From contig JAQTWT010000013.1 in assembly GCA_028689145.1 (NCBI GenBank), positions 1 to 56,926 on the forward strand: DNA of 56,926 nt, written 5' to 3'. Positions 36,201 through 43,430 of this stretch are shown here, one piece after another. Position 1 is the stretch's first letter. Every line of letters starts with the position of its first letter. Source of the DNA: Gallionella sp. (GTDB lineage Bacteria > Pseudomonadota > Gammaproteobacteria > Burkholderiales > Gallionellaceae). The translations under genes and the position numbers were made by a program. The notes beneath the pieces are model-generated. The model ran no database searches. It had not been told where the DNA came from and worked only from the letters and a program-made list of their open reading frames with translations.

Positions 36201-36988
36201 TGATCAACGCGACGGCTATTTATGACGCGGACGGGAATTATCTGATGAGCCGCTCAACTATCACCGATATCACCGGGCGAAAACACGCGGAAAATATGGC
36301 ACGCAAGCTTGCCATGCATCTCCAGACGGTGCGAGAGGAAGAAAAGGTCGGCATCGCGCGCGAAATCCATGATGATCTGGGCGGCACGCTGTCCTCGCTT
36401 AAAATGGAAGCCTACTGGTTGAAATCGGAACTCCCGGCCGGGATGCGGGAAATGGGCGGGGGGGCAGTGTCGGCCATAATGCGCCTCCAATCGATGTCGC
36501 AGCTGATCGATAACGCGGTGGGGGTCACGCGGCGCATCATCACCGGTTTGCGACCCGCGATACTCGACGATTTCGGGTTGTTGGCCGCCATCGAATGGCA
36601 GTGCGCGCAATTCCAACAGCGTACCGGCATAGAATGCCGGGTGAACTGTATCGAGAATCTGGGGACGCTGGACAAGTTATGCTCAATCGCGCTGTTTCGC
36701 ATCCTTCAGGAAGCGCTTACCAATGTGATGCGGTATTCAGGCGCAACCCTTGTGGAAATTGAATTTCTCCACGGCAACGATGAGGTCATGCTGTCAATCA
36801 GCGACAACGGCTGCGGTCTCCCGGAAAATTATGTCGTTGAAGCCGGCCACTATGGCATGCTCGGTATGATCGAACGTGCCGTGCAACTGGGCGGCCAAGT
36901 CAGGTTTGACAGCGAGCCCGGTCGCGGGCTTGGCGTGGTGGTAATATTGCCACTGTCCGCCGCAGATAACGAAGGGAAAGAAATATGA
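33275..36988 (+). CDS. Receiver - seven PAS - HisKA_3 sensor kinase (1237 aa)
   Basis: A large soluble signalling protein. It has an N-terminal receiver (residues ~5-122; LVIDDSADD, LILLDYNLPDMDG), then seven PAS/PAC units ending at successive DIT-E/A-RK signatures (about residues 250, 375, 500, 625, 750, 885, 1005). The kinase core follows, with His in GIAREIHDDLGG (near 1031, HisKA_3/NarX type), and a HATPase (ALTNVMRYSGA, DNGCGLPENY). No membrane segment is seen. The start at 33275 removes an unconserved extension that would overlap the preceding gene. Its stop overlaps the start of the NarL-type regulator by four bases, so the pair forms a two-component system. PAS 4 closely resembles PAS 2 of the MHYT protein at 50607. 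Confidence 0.92.
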   Translation: MNTTATILVIDDSADDQRLYQRALKEAGYSLEMASTAEAGLARIADSGLKCPDLILLDYNLPDMDGLGFMNRLAGYSAGAIPVIMLTGEGSVEIAVEVMKHGAKDYLAKDTAGHYLKLLPGIITRSLVALREHEFTRRLRNETEMLLKRNRALMLSSIDGIHIMDIHGNLIEANDSFCKMLGYTQTEVAGLNVADWNAQWSVDELRAKFKNLVGKSARFETVHRRKDGTLINVEVSSSGVEVEGQSLFFASSRDITERKKTEAMLMRHKLVLDTSIDGFWVNDMLGNLLEANEAYAKMSGYTVEELVTMHISQLEAKEQTEDVKAHLAKIEAQGYDRFETRHRHKDGHEIEIEISATYMAEPPQLVVFCRDITERKRAGDALLKSEANLRAMLDNSPYLTWLKDTEGRYIMVNKVFADYLRLEDARQVIGRTDLDLQPKELADKYRADDAEVMAACQPKHVEEAAFDGSKVHWVGTYKTPIIDEQGKVLGTVGFAKDITERKLTEEELRVAAAAFETQDAIVIADADWNIIRVNQAVQSITGYIPEELLGKHYSILDAGQRGDDSCIRILQQQIDNGTWAGEIWDRRKNGQIYPKWLTITAVRNEQLEIIRYVVIFSDITARKQVEEQKLRESDGRFRGTLEQAAVGIVHTTLDGHFRQVNQKFCKITGYARDELNRMSLQDVTFPDDLGKSVEYMQQLLAGEISTFSVESRYVRKDQVLVWVNLTVSLLCDADGVPKYNIVVVEDITERKQAEALAQRFGRLLQSSFNEIYLFDADSLHFLQVSEGARKNLGYSPAELQQLTPLDLRPSFTREEFERHIAPLRTGQQPVLFFEADHRRKDGTTYPVEVRLQLMGAGTGADSAVFMAVIQDINERKQAEDLLNQSMQQIEDLYNHAPCGYHSLDRDGIIRIINDTELVWLGYSRDELVGKMHWTDLLTPAGKQTFRDTFPQLKKFGVVHDVETEIIRKNGTVFTALINATAIYDADGNYLMSRSTITDITGRKHAENMARKLAMHLQTVREEEKVGIAREIHDDLGGTLSSLKMEAYWLKSELPAGMREMGGGAVSAIMRLQSMSQLIDNAVGVTRRIITGLRPAILDDFGLLAAIEWQCAQFQQRTGIECRVNCIENLGTLDKLCSIALFRILQEALTNVMRYSGATLVEIEFLHGNDEVMLSISDNGCGLPENYVVEAGHYGMLGMIERAVQLGGQVRFDSEPGRGLGVVVILPLSAADNEGKEI

Positions 36989-37620
36989 TCAGAATTATGA
37001 TTGTTGACGATCATGCCATTGTGCGCCAGGGGCTGGCGCAAATTCTGGAAAACACCCGAAAAATGAAAGTGGTGGCGGAGTATGCCAACGGTATTGATGC
37101 GCTGAATTGGCTGCGCAATAACGACTGCGACATTGCGCTGATCGACATTTCCATGCCCGAGATAAACGGCATCGACTTGCTCAAGCGGCTGCGGGAAATA
37201 ACCGCGAAATTGCCTGTGCTGGTTATCAGCGCCCATCCGGAAGACCAATACGCCGTGCGTCTTCTCAAGGCCGGAGCGAACGGTTATCTGGTCAAGGAGT
37301 GCGCGCCGGAAGATGTGGTGGCTGCGGTGAATTGCGTGCTGGGCGGCAAAAAGTACATTAGTGCGGATGTGGCCGAAATGCTCACCAATGAACTCAGGGC
37401 ACCGGGTGAAAAGCTCCCGCATGAAACACTGTCGAATCGCGAATACCAGATTTTCATGCTGTTGGCCTCGGCAAAAACCACGACCGAAATCGCCGAGACT
37501 TTGCGTCTGAGCAGCAAAACCATCAGCACCTACCGCAATCGCATCCTGGAAAAAATGCGTATGCGCAATAACGCCGAACTCATGCAATACGCCATCAGCA
37601 AAAAGCTTACAACACAATAA
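36985..37620 (+). CDS. NarL/FixJ-family response regulator
   Basis: A 211-residue regulator: receiver (IMIVDDHAIVRQG; phospho-Asp in ALIDISMPEINGIDLL near 54; Lys in LVKECAP) and a C-terminal LuxR-type helix-turn-helix (LSNREYQIFMLLA...TTEIAETLRLSSKTISTY). The ATG overlaps the kinase stop (ATGA), so this is the cognate DNA-binding partner of the seven-PAS kinase. The closest style is UvrY/GacA-like regulators, but targets are unknown. Confidence 0.92.
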   Translation: MIRIMIVDDHAIVRQGLAQILENTRKMKVVAEYANGIDALNWLRNNDCDIALIDISMPEINGIDLLKRLREITAKLPVLVISAHPEDQYAVRLLKAGANGYLVKECAPEDVVAAVNCVLGGKKYISADVAEMLTNELRAPGEKLPHETLSNREYQIFMLLASAKTTTEIAETLRLSSKTISTYRNRILEKMRMRNNAELMQYAISKKLTTQ

Positions 37621-37625
37621 TCTTA

Positions 37626-37758
37626 AAAAACGCAGTTGTCGGACAATGTCATTGTGCTTCAACGCGTTGGGCTACTCTTGTAGGTGCGAATTCATTCGCA
37701 TGCAACCTATTGTCCGGGCGAATGAATTCGCCCCTACCACTCCGCCAACTGCGTTTTT
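37626..37758 (+). terminator. Terminator stem with a family A repeat in its loop
   Basis: AAAAACGCAGTTG (37626-37638) and its exact reverse complement CAACTGCGTTTTT (37746-37758) make a 13-bp stem with a T-run, right after the NarL-type gene. The 107-base interior contains a complete family A inverted hairpin pair (37680-37737). It looks like a normal terminator whose loop received a REP-like element. Confidence 0.65.
37680..37737. repeat. GTAG-footed inverted hairpin pair (family A) inside a terminator
   Basis: GTAGGTGCGAATTCATTCGC opens the pair and GGGCGAATGAATTCGCCCCT closes it, ending in CTAC. See the enclosing terminator stem at 37626-37758. Confidence 0.8.
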
Positions 37759-37810
37759 AGGATAATAGAGTGGTCACCCTACTGCTCCTCACGGCACAAC
37801 TGTAGTTCAT

Positions 37811-37877
37811 CCTGTCAGCCAAACACTGATAGCAAATTACCTCCCTCCTTACCCAACAATCAGATAAACACCTATGC
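37811..37877 (+). promoter_or_regulatory. 67-base element shared with 31215-31281 (copy upstream of a receiver gene)
   Basis: An ungapped ~73% match to the element upstream of the cold-shock gene. It ends 69 bases before ATG 37947, a spacing similar to the other copy (about 75 bases). Probably a shared promoter or binding site for the same regulator. Confidence 0.55.
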
Positions 37878-37946
37878 CCCTCCCGTGTGCGATGGGACAT
37901 GATTCGCCCATGGATTTTTGGCTTGAAACAGCACAATCAGGGAGGC

Positions 37947-38399
37947 ATGGTGAAGGTATTAATTGTGGATGACTCCGATAGCGTGTGCAAGAACCTGCAA
38001 ACCATGCTGTGCGGGATTCCCAGTGTTGAGTTAGCCGGTCATGCAATAGATGAAGCAGGCGCGATCGAACGTATTGATTCGCTGTTGCCGGATACGGTGA
38101 TTCTCGATATTCACCTGCAACAAGGATCTGGATTGAATGTTTTGAAACACATTAGAAAGTACCACGCTGCAATCAAAGTCATCGTGTTAAGCAATAACGC
38201 TGACAAGTTTTATATCAGATGTTGCAAGCTGTTCGGAGCTAATATTTTTCTCGAAAAATATTCACAGCTCACGCTGGTCGCAGGTGTATTGGAGCAACTG
38301 ATATCTTCTGAAGAGCAGCTAGAGAATATGTCGTGTTGCGTATGGCGGCAGCAACCAACGCAGCAAACCGCTAATTTCTGGAATGGGAGTGTGATATGA
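37947..38399 (+). CDS. Single-domain response regulator with variant C-terminus
   Basis: A 150-residue receiver ([11 protein letters not shown]; phospho-Asp in [13 protein letters not shown] near 54; Ser in VIVLSNNAD; Lys in FLEKYS) followed by a ~30-residue tail with CC and Gln-rich sequence of unknown role. Starts ATG 37947 or GTG 37950 both sit very near GGGAGG; earlier in-frame starts are less likely. It overlaps the MCP-like gene by four bases (ATGA), so it probably acts with the chemotaxis-like proteins downstream. Confidence 0.82.
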   Translation: MVKVLIVDDSDSVCKNLQTMLCGIPSVELAGHAIDEAGAIERIDSLLPDTVILDIHLQQGSGLNVLKHIRKYHAAIKVIVLSNNADKFYIRCCKLFGANIFLEKYSQLTLVAGVLEQLISSEEQLENMSCCVWRQQPTQQTANFWNGSVI

Positions 38400-39646
38400 G
38401 CCAAGCTGAAATGACAATGCGTGCGGATGCGGATGCCTGGTTATGGATGTCGCCGCTGGCGAGTGGCGGTGCGGGTGTTGCCGCATTGCTCGGGGTATCC
38501 TTATTAGGCGGTGCCGGGCTGGGTGGTACGGGTGTGCAGTTTGCCTTTGCGGTGGCGGCATTCGCCGCGCTATGTGCCTGGGGCAGCGCGTACCGCCAGC
38601 GAGCCGCACTGACACAACTGGTGAGGCAGGCGGAGGATTTGCTGGGGCAAGCTCAACAGGCATTGCGACAACAAAGCGGTATCGCCGGACTGGAACAGAT
38701 TTGTGACAAGGCGGCACCGATTTGGGTGAAACAGATCGAGACCGCGCGCAGTCAGACCGAGGAGGGCATTACCGAGGTAGCGGCACGCTTTGGCGCTATC
38801 GTTGAGCGGCTGCATGCTTCGGCGGCCGCTTCGCAACAGGCTGCAGGTGACGGGGATGGCGCGGAAGGCGGTTGCGTGGTTGCGGTGCTGTCGCGCAGCG
38901 AGGCCGATCTGGTCGCGGTCAATCGTTCGATGGACGCGGCACGGCATGAGCGTGCGGCGATGGTTCAGGACGTGCACAAATTGATTGCTTATACCTCCGA
39001 CCTGAAAAAGATGGCCACGGATGTGGAAGAGATTGCCTCGCAGACCAATTTGCTGGCACTCAACGCGGCCATCGAGGCGGCACGTGCAGGTGAGACCGGG
39101 CGCGGTTTTGCGGTAGTGGCGGACGAAGTGCGCAAGCTGTCCACCCTATCCAGCGAAACCGGCAAAAAAATGGCGGAAAAGGTCAATGTCATCAACAAGG
39201 CGATTACCGGTGTGATCGGCGCGGCAGAAAAATTCAGCGAGGAAGATGCACGCTCGGTGGCCGAGTCGGAACAAACCATACACAGGGTATTGGGCAATTT
39301 CAAGGAAGTGGCCAGCGGGTTGAGCGAATCTTCCGGAATACTGCGCCGCGAAAGCGAGGGAATCCGCGAGGAGATATCCGATACGCTGGTTTATCTCCAG
39401 TTCCAGGATCGGGTCAGCCAGATACTGGCTCATGTGCGCGACAACCTCGACGGCTTGCACGCCCACCTAAGGCAATATTCCGCCGAACGCAGCAACGGCG
39501 GCACACCGGCCATCGATGCCAATGCCTGGTTGAATGAAATGGCGCTGGGCTACACCACCGCCGAGCAACGGCGCAACCACCGCGATGACAAGGTTGGCGC
39601 AACGCCGGTTGAAAAGCAGGACGCGACGGAAATCACCTTTTTTTAG
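38396..39646 (+). CDS. Methyl-accepting chemotaxis-like protein with short membrane anchor
   Basis: A 416-residue protein: two hydrophobic Gly/Ala-rich helices at residues ~18-62 without a real periplasmic domain, a coiled coil, then the MCP signalling tip ([37 protein letters not shown] near 215-250). The C-terminal part is unlike normal receptors ([18 protein letters not shown], then [13 protein letters not shown]) and it ends in Glu-Ile-Thr-Phe-Phe. It starts inside the preceding receiver gene and is followed after nine bases by two CheY genes. Probably an intracellular or membrane-state sensor. Confidence 0.85.
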   Translation: MSQAEMTMRADADAWLWMSPLASGGAGVAALLGVSLLGGAGLGGTGVQFAFAVAAFAALCAWGSAYRQRAALTQLVRQAEDLLGQAQQALRQQSGIAGLEQICDKAAPIWVKQIETARSQTEEGITEVAARFGAIVERLHASAAASQQAAGDGDGAEGGCVVAVLSRSEADLVAVNRSMDAARHERAAMVQDVHKLIAYTSDLKKMATDVEEIASQTNLLALNAAIEAARAGETGRGFAVVADEVRKLSTLSSETGKKMAEKVNVINKAITGVIGAAEKFSEEDARSVAESEQTIHRVLGNFKEVASGLSESSGILRRESEGIREEISDTLVYLQFQDRVSQILAHVRDNLDGLHAHLRQYSAERSNGGTPAIDANAWLNEMALGYTTAEQRRNHRDDKVGATPVEKQDATEITFF

Positions 39647-39655
39647 GGGAATACC

Positions 39656-40024
39656 ATGCCTAAAACCATCATGATTGTGGACGATTCAGCCTCGACGCGG
39701 CAACTAGCCGGCATCGTGCTGGGGGCTGCGGGATATGAACTGATCGAAGCATGCGATGGCAACGATGCGCTGTCCAAACTGAACGGGCGGAAAGTAAATC
39801 TCATTATCAGCGATGTCAATATGCCGAACATGGACGGCATCACCTTCGTGCAAGCCGTGAGAAATCTGCCGGAGCACAAGTTTGCACCGATCATCATGCT
39901 CACCACTGGTTTGCTCAAATCCACGCGCGAGCAGGCGCGTGCAGCGGGAGTCAAGGCGTGGATGGTGAAACCGTTTGGCAAGCCCCAGTTGCTGGATATG
40001 GTTGCGCGTTTTGCGTTGCCGTAA
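39656..40024 (+). CDS. CheY-like response regulator (paralogue 1)
   Basis: A 122-residue receiver with TIMIVDDSAST, phospho-Asp in LIISDVNMPNMDGITF (near 56), Thr pair in MLTTG and Lys in MVKPFG. CheY-type regulators bind the flagellar switch or twitching machinery when phosphorylated by CheA. It shares SDVNMPNMDGITFV and overall layout with the next gene, so the two arose by tandem duplication. GGGGAATACC precedes the ATG. Confidence 0.92.
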   Translation: MPKTIMIVDDSASTRQLAGIVLGAAGYELIEACDGNDALSKLNGRKVNLIISDVNMPNMDGITFVQAVRNLPEHKFAPIIMLTTGLLKSTREQARAAGVKAWMVKPFGKPQLLDMVARFALP

Positions 40025-40070
40025 TTCCAATTTGCATCAAACACAGTATTAATTGCAGGAGGAATAAACA

Positions 40071-40439
40071 ATGGCTAAAACAGTGATGGTTGTGGACGAT
40101 TCCGCTTCTTTGCGGCAGGTGGTCGGTATCGCGTTGCGCGGTGCCGGATACGAGGTGATTGAGGGCTGCGACGGCAAGGACGCGCTGTCCAAACTGACCG
40201 GACAGAAGGTGCATCTGGTCATCAGCGATGTCAATATGCCCAATATGGACGGCATCACTTTCGTCAAGAATCTGAAACAGATGCCGGCCTACAAGTTCAC
40301 CCCGGTGATCATGCTGACCACCGAGTCGCAGGAAGGCAAGAAACAGGAAGGTCAGGCGGCGGGAGCAAAAGCCTGGGTGGTCAAACCGTTCCTGCCGACA
40401 CAAATGCTGGCAGCGGTATCGAAGCTGGTGATGCCCTAG
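40071..40439 (+). CDS. cheY: CheY-like response regulator (paralogue 2)
   Basis: A 122-residue receiver (TVMVVDDSASLRQ, LVISDVNMPNMDGITFV, MLTTES, WVVKPF). It is the better candidate of the two for the main CheY since the region after the switch Thr (TTESQEGKKQEGQAAGAKAW) is closer to that of canonical CheY in Betaproteobacteria. GGAGGAATAAAC precedes the ATG. cheA lies 650 bases downstream beyond a STAS gene and a repeat. Confidence 0.9.
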   Translation: MAKTVMVVDDSASLRQVVGIALRGAGYEVIEGCDGKDALSKLTGQKVHLVISDVNMPNMDGITFVKNLKQMPAYKFTPVIMLTTESQEGKKQEGQAAGAKAWVVKPFLPTQMLAAVSKLVMP

Positions 40440-40443
40440 ATGC

Positions 40444-40496
40444 AGGATTGAGGATCGAGGATCGAGTAAAACCTCCGCTCTTCAATCCCCGATCCT
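40444..40496. repeat. Intergenic repeat of the AGGATTGAGG family (short copy)
   Basis: AGGATTGAGGATCGAGGATC opens and CAATCCCCGATCCT closes an imperfect inverted repeat related to 12405-12499. It lies between cheY and the STAS gene. Confidence 0.65.
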
Positions 40497-40518
40497 AAAT
40501 ATAACCAAGGAGAACATC

Positions 40519-40842
40519 ATGACGATCAGTATCGAATCAAGCAATGGTGTGTGCCATGCCCGCGTGACGGGCGAAATGACGATCTACCATGCCGCGGAAA
40601 TGAAGGGTGAATTGCTGCCCTGTCTCGACTACGGCACGGAAGTGGAAATCGACCTGTCCGAGGTCAGTGAAATAGATACCGCCGGTTTTCAGTTGTTGTT
40701 GTTGACCAAGCGCGAAGCGGCCAAAGTCGGCAAGTCGCTGCGTCTGGTGGCGCACAGCCCGGCGACGCTGGAAGTGCTGGATCTGTTCAACATGGCCTCC
40801 TATTTCGGCGATCCGGTGATGATGCCGCGCGCAGCGCATTAG
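40519..40842 (+). CDS. STAS-domain protein (anti-sigma-antagonist-like)
   Basis: A 107-residue single STAS domain. The usual phosphorylation-site segment is SEIDTAGFQLLLL (near residues 51-63), with Thr at the position where SpoIIAA-like proteins have Ser. It is preceded by AAGGAGAAC. Similar genes often sit just before cheA in beta- and gammaproteobacterial chemotaxis clusters, where the domain may act as a phospho-switch or localisation partner. No cognate anti-sigma kinase is nearby. Confidence 0.85.
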   Translation: MTISIESSNGVCHARVTGEMTIYHAAEMKGELLPCLDYGTEVEIDLSEVSEIDTAGFQLLLLTKREAAKVGKSLRLVAHSPATLEVLDLFNMASYFGDPVMMPRAAH

Positions 40843-40863
40843 CACCAATGCTGTTTCCTATAA

Positions 40864-40946
40864 CCGTTCGTGGTTAAGTAGTGACTTAGCATGGGGTTAT
40901 CGTGCTTAGTCAATACTTAGTTGTTCCATCAGAGCTTGTCGAACCA
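40864..40946. repeat. 83-bp repeat, inverted copy of 30735-30817
   Basis: On the minus strand this reads almost base for base as 30735-30817. The two copies flank a 10-kb signalling block in opposite orientation. The rest of the gap to cheA contains TTCGACAAGG/GTCGAAGGGG tags and no gene. Confidence 0.85.
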
Positions 40947-41088
40947 CCAGCTACTGTCACAGATCCCTTCGACAAGGCCTTTAGTCCTGAGTGAAGTCGA
41001 AGGGGCAGGGCGAACGGAATTTATTAAGTGAACAGTATTGGTACTAACCCTACAAAATCATACAGCAAAACCGGAAAGAAAAAGAGCT

Positions 41089-43317
41089 ATGGAACTAGAT
41101 CAGGCGCTGCAAACATTCATCATGGAGAGCCGCGAATTGCTCGAAGCCATGGAGGAATCGCTGCTCGGGCTCGAATCCGAGCCGGATGACCGCGACGCGA
41201 TCGGTGCCATATTTCGCGCCGCCCATACCATCAAGGGGTCGGGCGGGCTGTTCGGGCTGGATGGCATCGTTGCTTTCACCCATGTGGTGGAGAATGTGCT
41301 GGACCGGGTACGTAACAACGAAGTGCCGATTAACGCCGATCTGATTGCCCTGCTGTTGTCCTGTCGCGACCATATCGGCATGCTGGTAGAACAAATTGCC
41401 GCCGATTCTGCCGCCAAGCCGGACCATGAAACTGAAACCACCGGCATCATGTTGCTCAACCAGCTCAAGTCGTATCAGGCCGGTACGCAAGAACAATCCC
41501 CGCTACCGGCAATCACCTCGTCCCAGACCAAGCCCCAATCTCAAACGGCAGTGGTGGCACAGTCCGGCGGTACAGTGGAAAATGACAATTGGCATATTTC
41601 GCTGCGCTTCAGCCATGATGTGCTGCGCAACGGTATGGATCCGCTGGCCTTTATCAGATACCTCGACAACATGGGGGATATTGTCCATATCGTCACGTTG
41701 CCTGATGCCATGCCGTTCGCCACGGACATGGATCCGGAAAGCTGCTATCTGGGGTTCGAGATCGACTTTCACGGCGAAAACGTGGACAAGGCGACTATCG
41801 AAGGCGTGTTCGAGTTTGTGCGCGAAGATTGCAGCTTGCGCATTCTGCCCCCGCATAGCCGAATCGAGGAATACACCCAGCTCATTGACGAGTTGCCCGA
41901 GGACAAGATTCGCCTCGGCGATTTGCTGGTCAACTGCGGTGCTTTGACCTGGAATGAACTGGATGAAGCGTTGCGCTTGCAGTCGCTAAATGCCGAGTTC
42001 GGGTGTGACGCATCGGCAAGCCGGGATAGTGGCAATCTCGGCCAGATTCTGGTGGAACAAAATATGGTGCAGCCGGAACTGGTGGATGCGGCACTGGGGA
42101 AACAGAAACTCGCCAAAGAAAACAAGGTGCAGGAAAGCAAGCTGATCCGCATCCAGGCAGACAAGCTCGATCAGCTGATCAATCTGGTCGGCGAGATGGT
42201 TATCGCCGGGGCGGCCACCAGCCTGCTGGCACAGCGCACCCGCGACCCGGCGCTGCACGAATCGACTTCCACGCTGTCGCGACTGGTCGAGGAAATCCGC
42301 GACAGCGCCCTGCAACTGCGCATGGTGCAGATCGGCGAGACCTTCAGCCGGTTCAACCGCGTGGTGCGCGATGTGAGCAAGGAAATCGGCAAGGACATCG
42401 GTTTGGCGATCAGCGGCGCGGAAACAGAACTGGACAAGTCGGTAGTGGAGAAGATCGGCGACCCGCTGATGCATCTGGTGCGTAACAGCATGGATCACGG
42501 CATCGAGAAAAGCGAGATCCGTCTGCAACGCGGCAAACCGGCGAAAGGCACGCTGCATCTCAATGCCTATCACGAGTCCGGCAGCATCGTGGTGGAGGTC
42601 GGCGACGATGGCGGCGGATTGAACCGCGCCAGAATCCTCGCCAAGGCTTTGGAAAAAGGTCTGGTCACAGCCAACCAGACGCTTTCCGACCAAGAAGTGT
42701 ACGGGCTGATTTTCGAGGCGGGATTTTCCACTGCCGAGGCGGTCACCAATTTATCCGGGCGCGGCGTAGGCATGGACGTGGTGCGGCGCAACATCGAGGC
42801 ATTGCGCGGTACGGTGGAAATCGACAGCCGCGAAGGTGTCGGCACCACGGTAAAAATCCGCCTGCCGCTGACCCTGGCAATCATCGACGGATTCCTGCTG
42901 GGCGTGGGCAGCGCCTCATACGTCGTGCCGCTCGACATGGTGATGGAATGTATCGAGCTTAGCGAAGCCGAGCGTCAGGAAACCCGCGAAAGCAACTATA
43001 TCAATCTGCGCGGTACGGTGCTGCCGTTCATCCGTCTGCGCGACCAATTCCGCGAACAAGGCAAGGCTGGCCGCCGCGAGAACATCGTGGTGGTGCAATA
43101 CGTCGGACAGATGGCCGGTCTGGTGGTGGATGAACTGATGGGCGAATTCCAGACGGTGATCAAGCCATTAGGCAAGCTATTCGGCAACCTGAAAGGGATT
43201 AGCGGTTCGACCATCCTCGGCAGCGGTGAAGTGGCGCTGATTCTGGATGTACCGGCGCTGATCCAGCGCGCGGTAAACAAGGAAGCGCAACAGTTGGCAT
43301 ACAGCCAGACAAAGTAG
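41089..43317 (+). CDS. cheA: Chemotaxis histidine kinase CheA
   Basis: The 742-residue kinase relays receptor signals to CheY and CheB. Domains: HPt P1 (His46 in AAHTIKGSGG); a long linker with a 170-residue segment (NWHISLRFSHDVLRNG...) instead of a standard P2; P3 dimerisation (LDQLINLVGEMVI near 380); P4 ATPase (HLVRNSMDHGIE, GDDGGGLN, GRGVGMDVV); P5 CheW-like (residues ~590-735). ATG 41089 is chosen for AAAGAG and the family start MELDQALQ. It heads the che operon. Without a normal P2 it may dock response regulators differently. Confidence 0.94.
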   Translation: MELDQALQTFIMESRELLEAMEESLLGLESEPDDRDAIGAIFRAAHTIKGSGGLFGLDGIVAFTHVVENVLDRVRNNEVPINADLIALLLSCRDHIGMLVEQIAADSAAKPDHETETTGIMLLNQLKSYQAGTQEQSPLPAITSSQTKPQSQTAVVAQSGGTVENDNWHISLRFSHDVLRNGMDPLAFIRYLDNMGDIVHIVTLPDAMPFATDMDPESCYLGFEIDFHGENVDKATIEGVFEFVREDCSLRILPPHSRIEEYTQLIDELPEDKIRLGDLLVNCGALTWNELDEALRLQSLNAEFGCDASASRDSGNLGQILVEQNMVQPELVDAALGKQKLAKENKVQESKLIRIQADKLDQLINLVGEMVIAGAATSLLAQRTRDPALHESTSTLSRLVEEIRDSALQLRMVQIGETFSRFNRVVRDVSKEIGKDIGLAISGAETELDKSVVEKIGDPLMHLVRNSMDHGIEKSEIRLQRGKPAKGTLHLNAYHESGSIVVEVGDDGGGLNRARILAKALEKGLVTANQTLSDQEVYGLIFEAGFSTAEAVTNLSGRGVGMDVVRRNIEALRGTVEIDSREGVGTTVKIRLPLTLAIIDGFLLGVGSASYVVPLDMVMECIELSEAERQETRESNYINLRGTVLPFIRLRDQFREQGKAGRRENIVVVQYVGQMAGLVVDELMGEFQTVIKPLGKLFGNLKGISGSTILGSGEVALILDVPALIQRAVNKEAQQLAYSQTK

Positions 43318-43327
43318 GTTACACACA

Positions 43328-43356
43328 CTCCCTCTCCCGCAGGCGGGAGAAGGGAG
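43328..43356. repeat. CTCCCTCTCCCG hairpin between cheA and the MCP gene
   Basis: CTCCCTCTCCCG (43328-43339) pairs with CGGGAGAAGGGAG (43344-43356) with one bulge. No T-run follows. A common dispersed intergenic hairpin type; may stabilise mRNA ends. Confidence 0.5.
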
Positions 43357-43430
43357 CAAGAAGCCCGCGATCGAGAAGTTGATTCAGCGAATGCAGGTTC
43401 GGAAGATTTTAAATTGAGAGGGGTAAAGCG

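Noticed and set aside
40843..43430. Flagellar sigma-28 promoters before cheA or the MCP gene
   Set aside because: No TAAA-N15-GCCGATAA-like sequence found at either upstream region.
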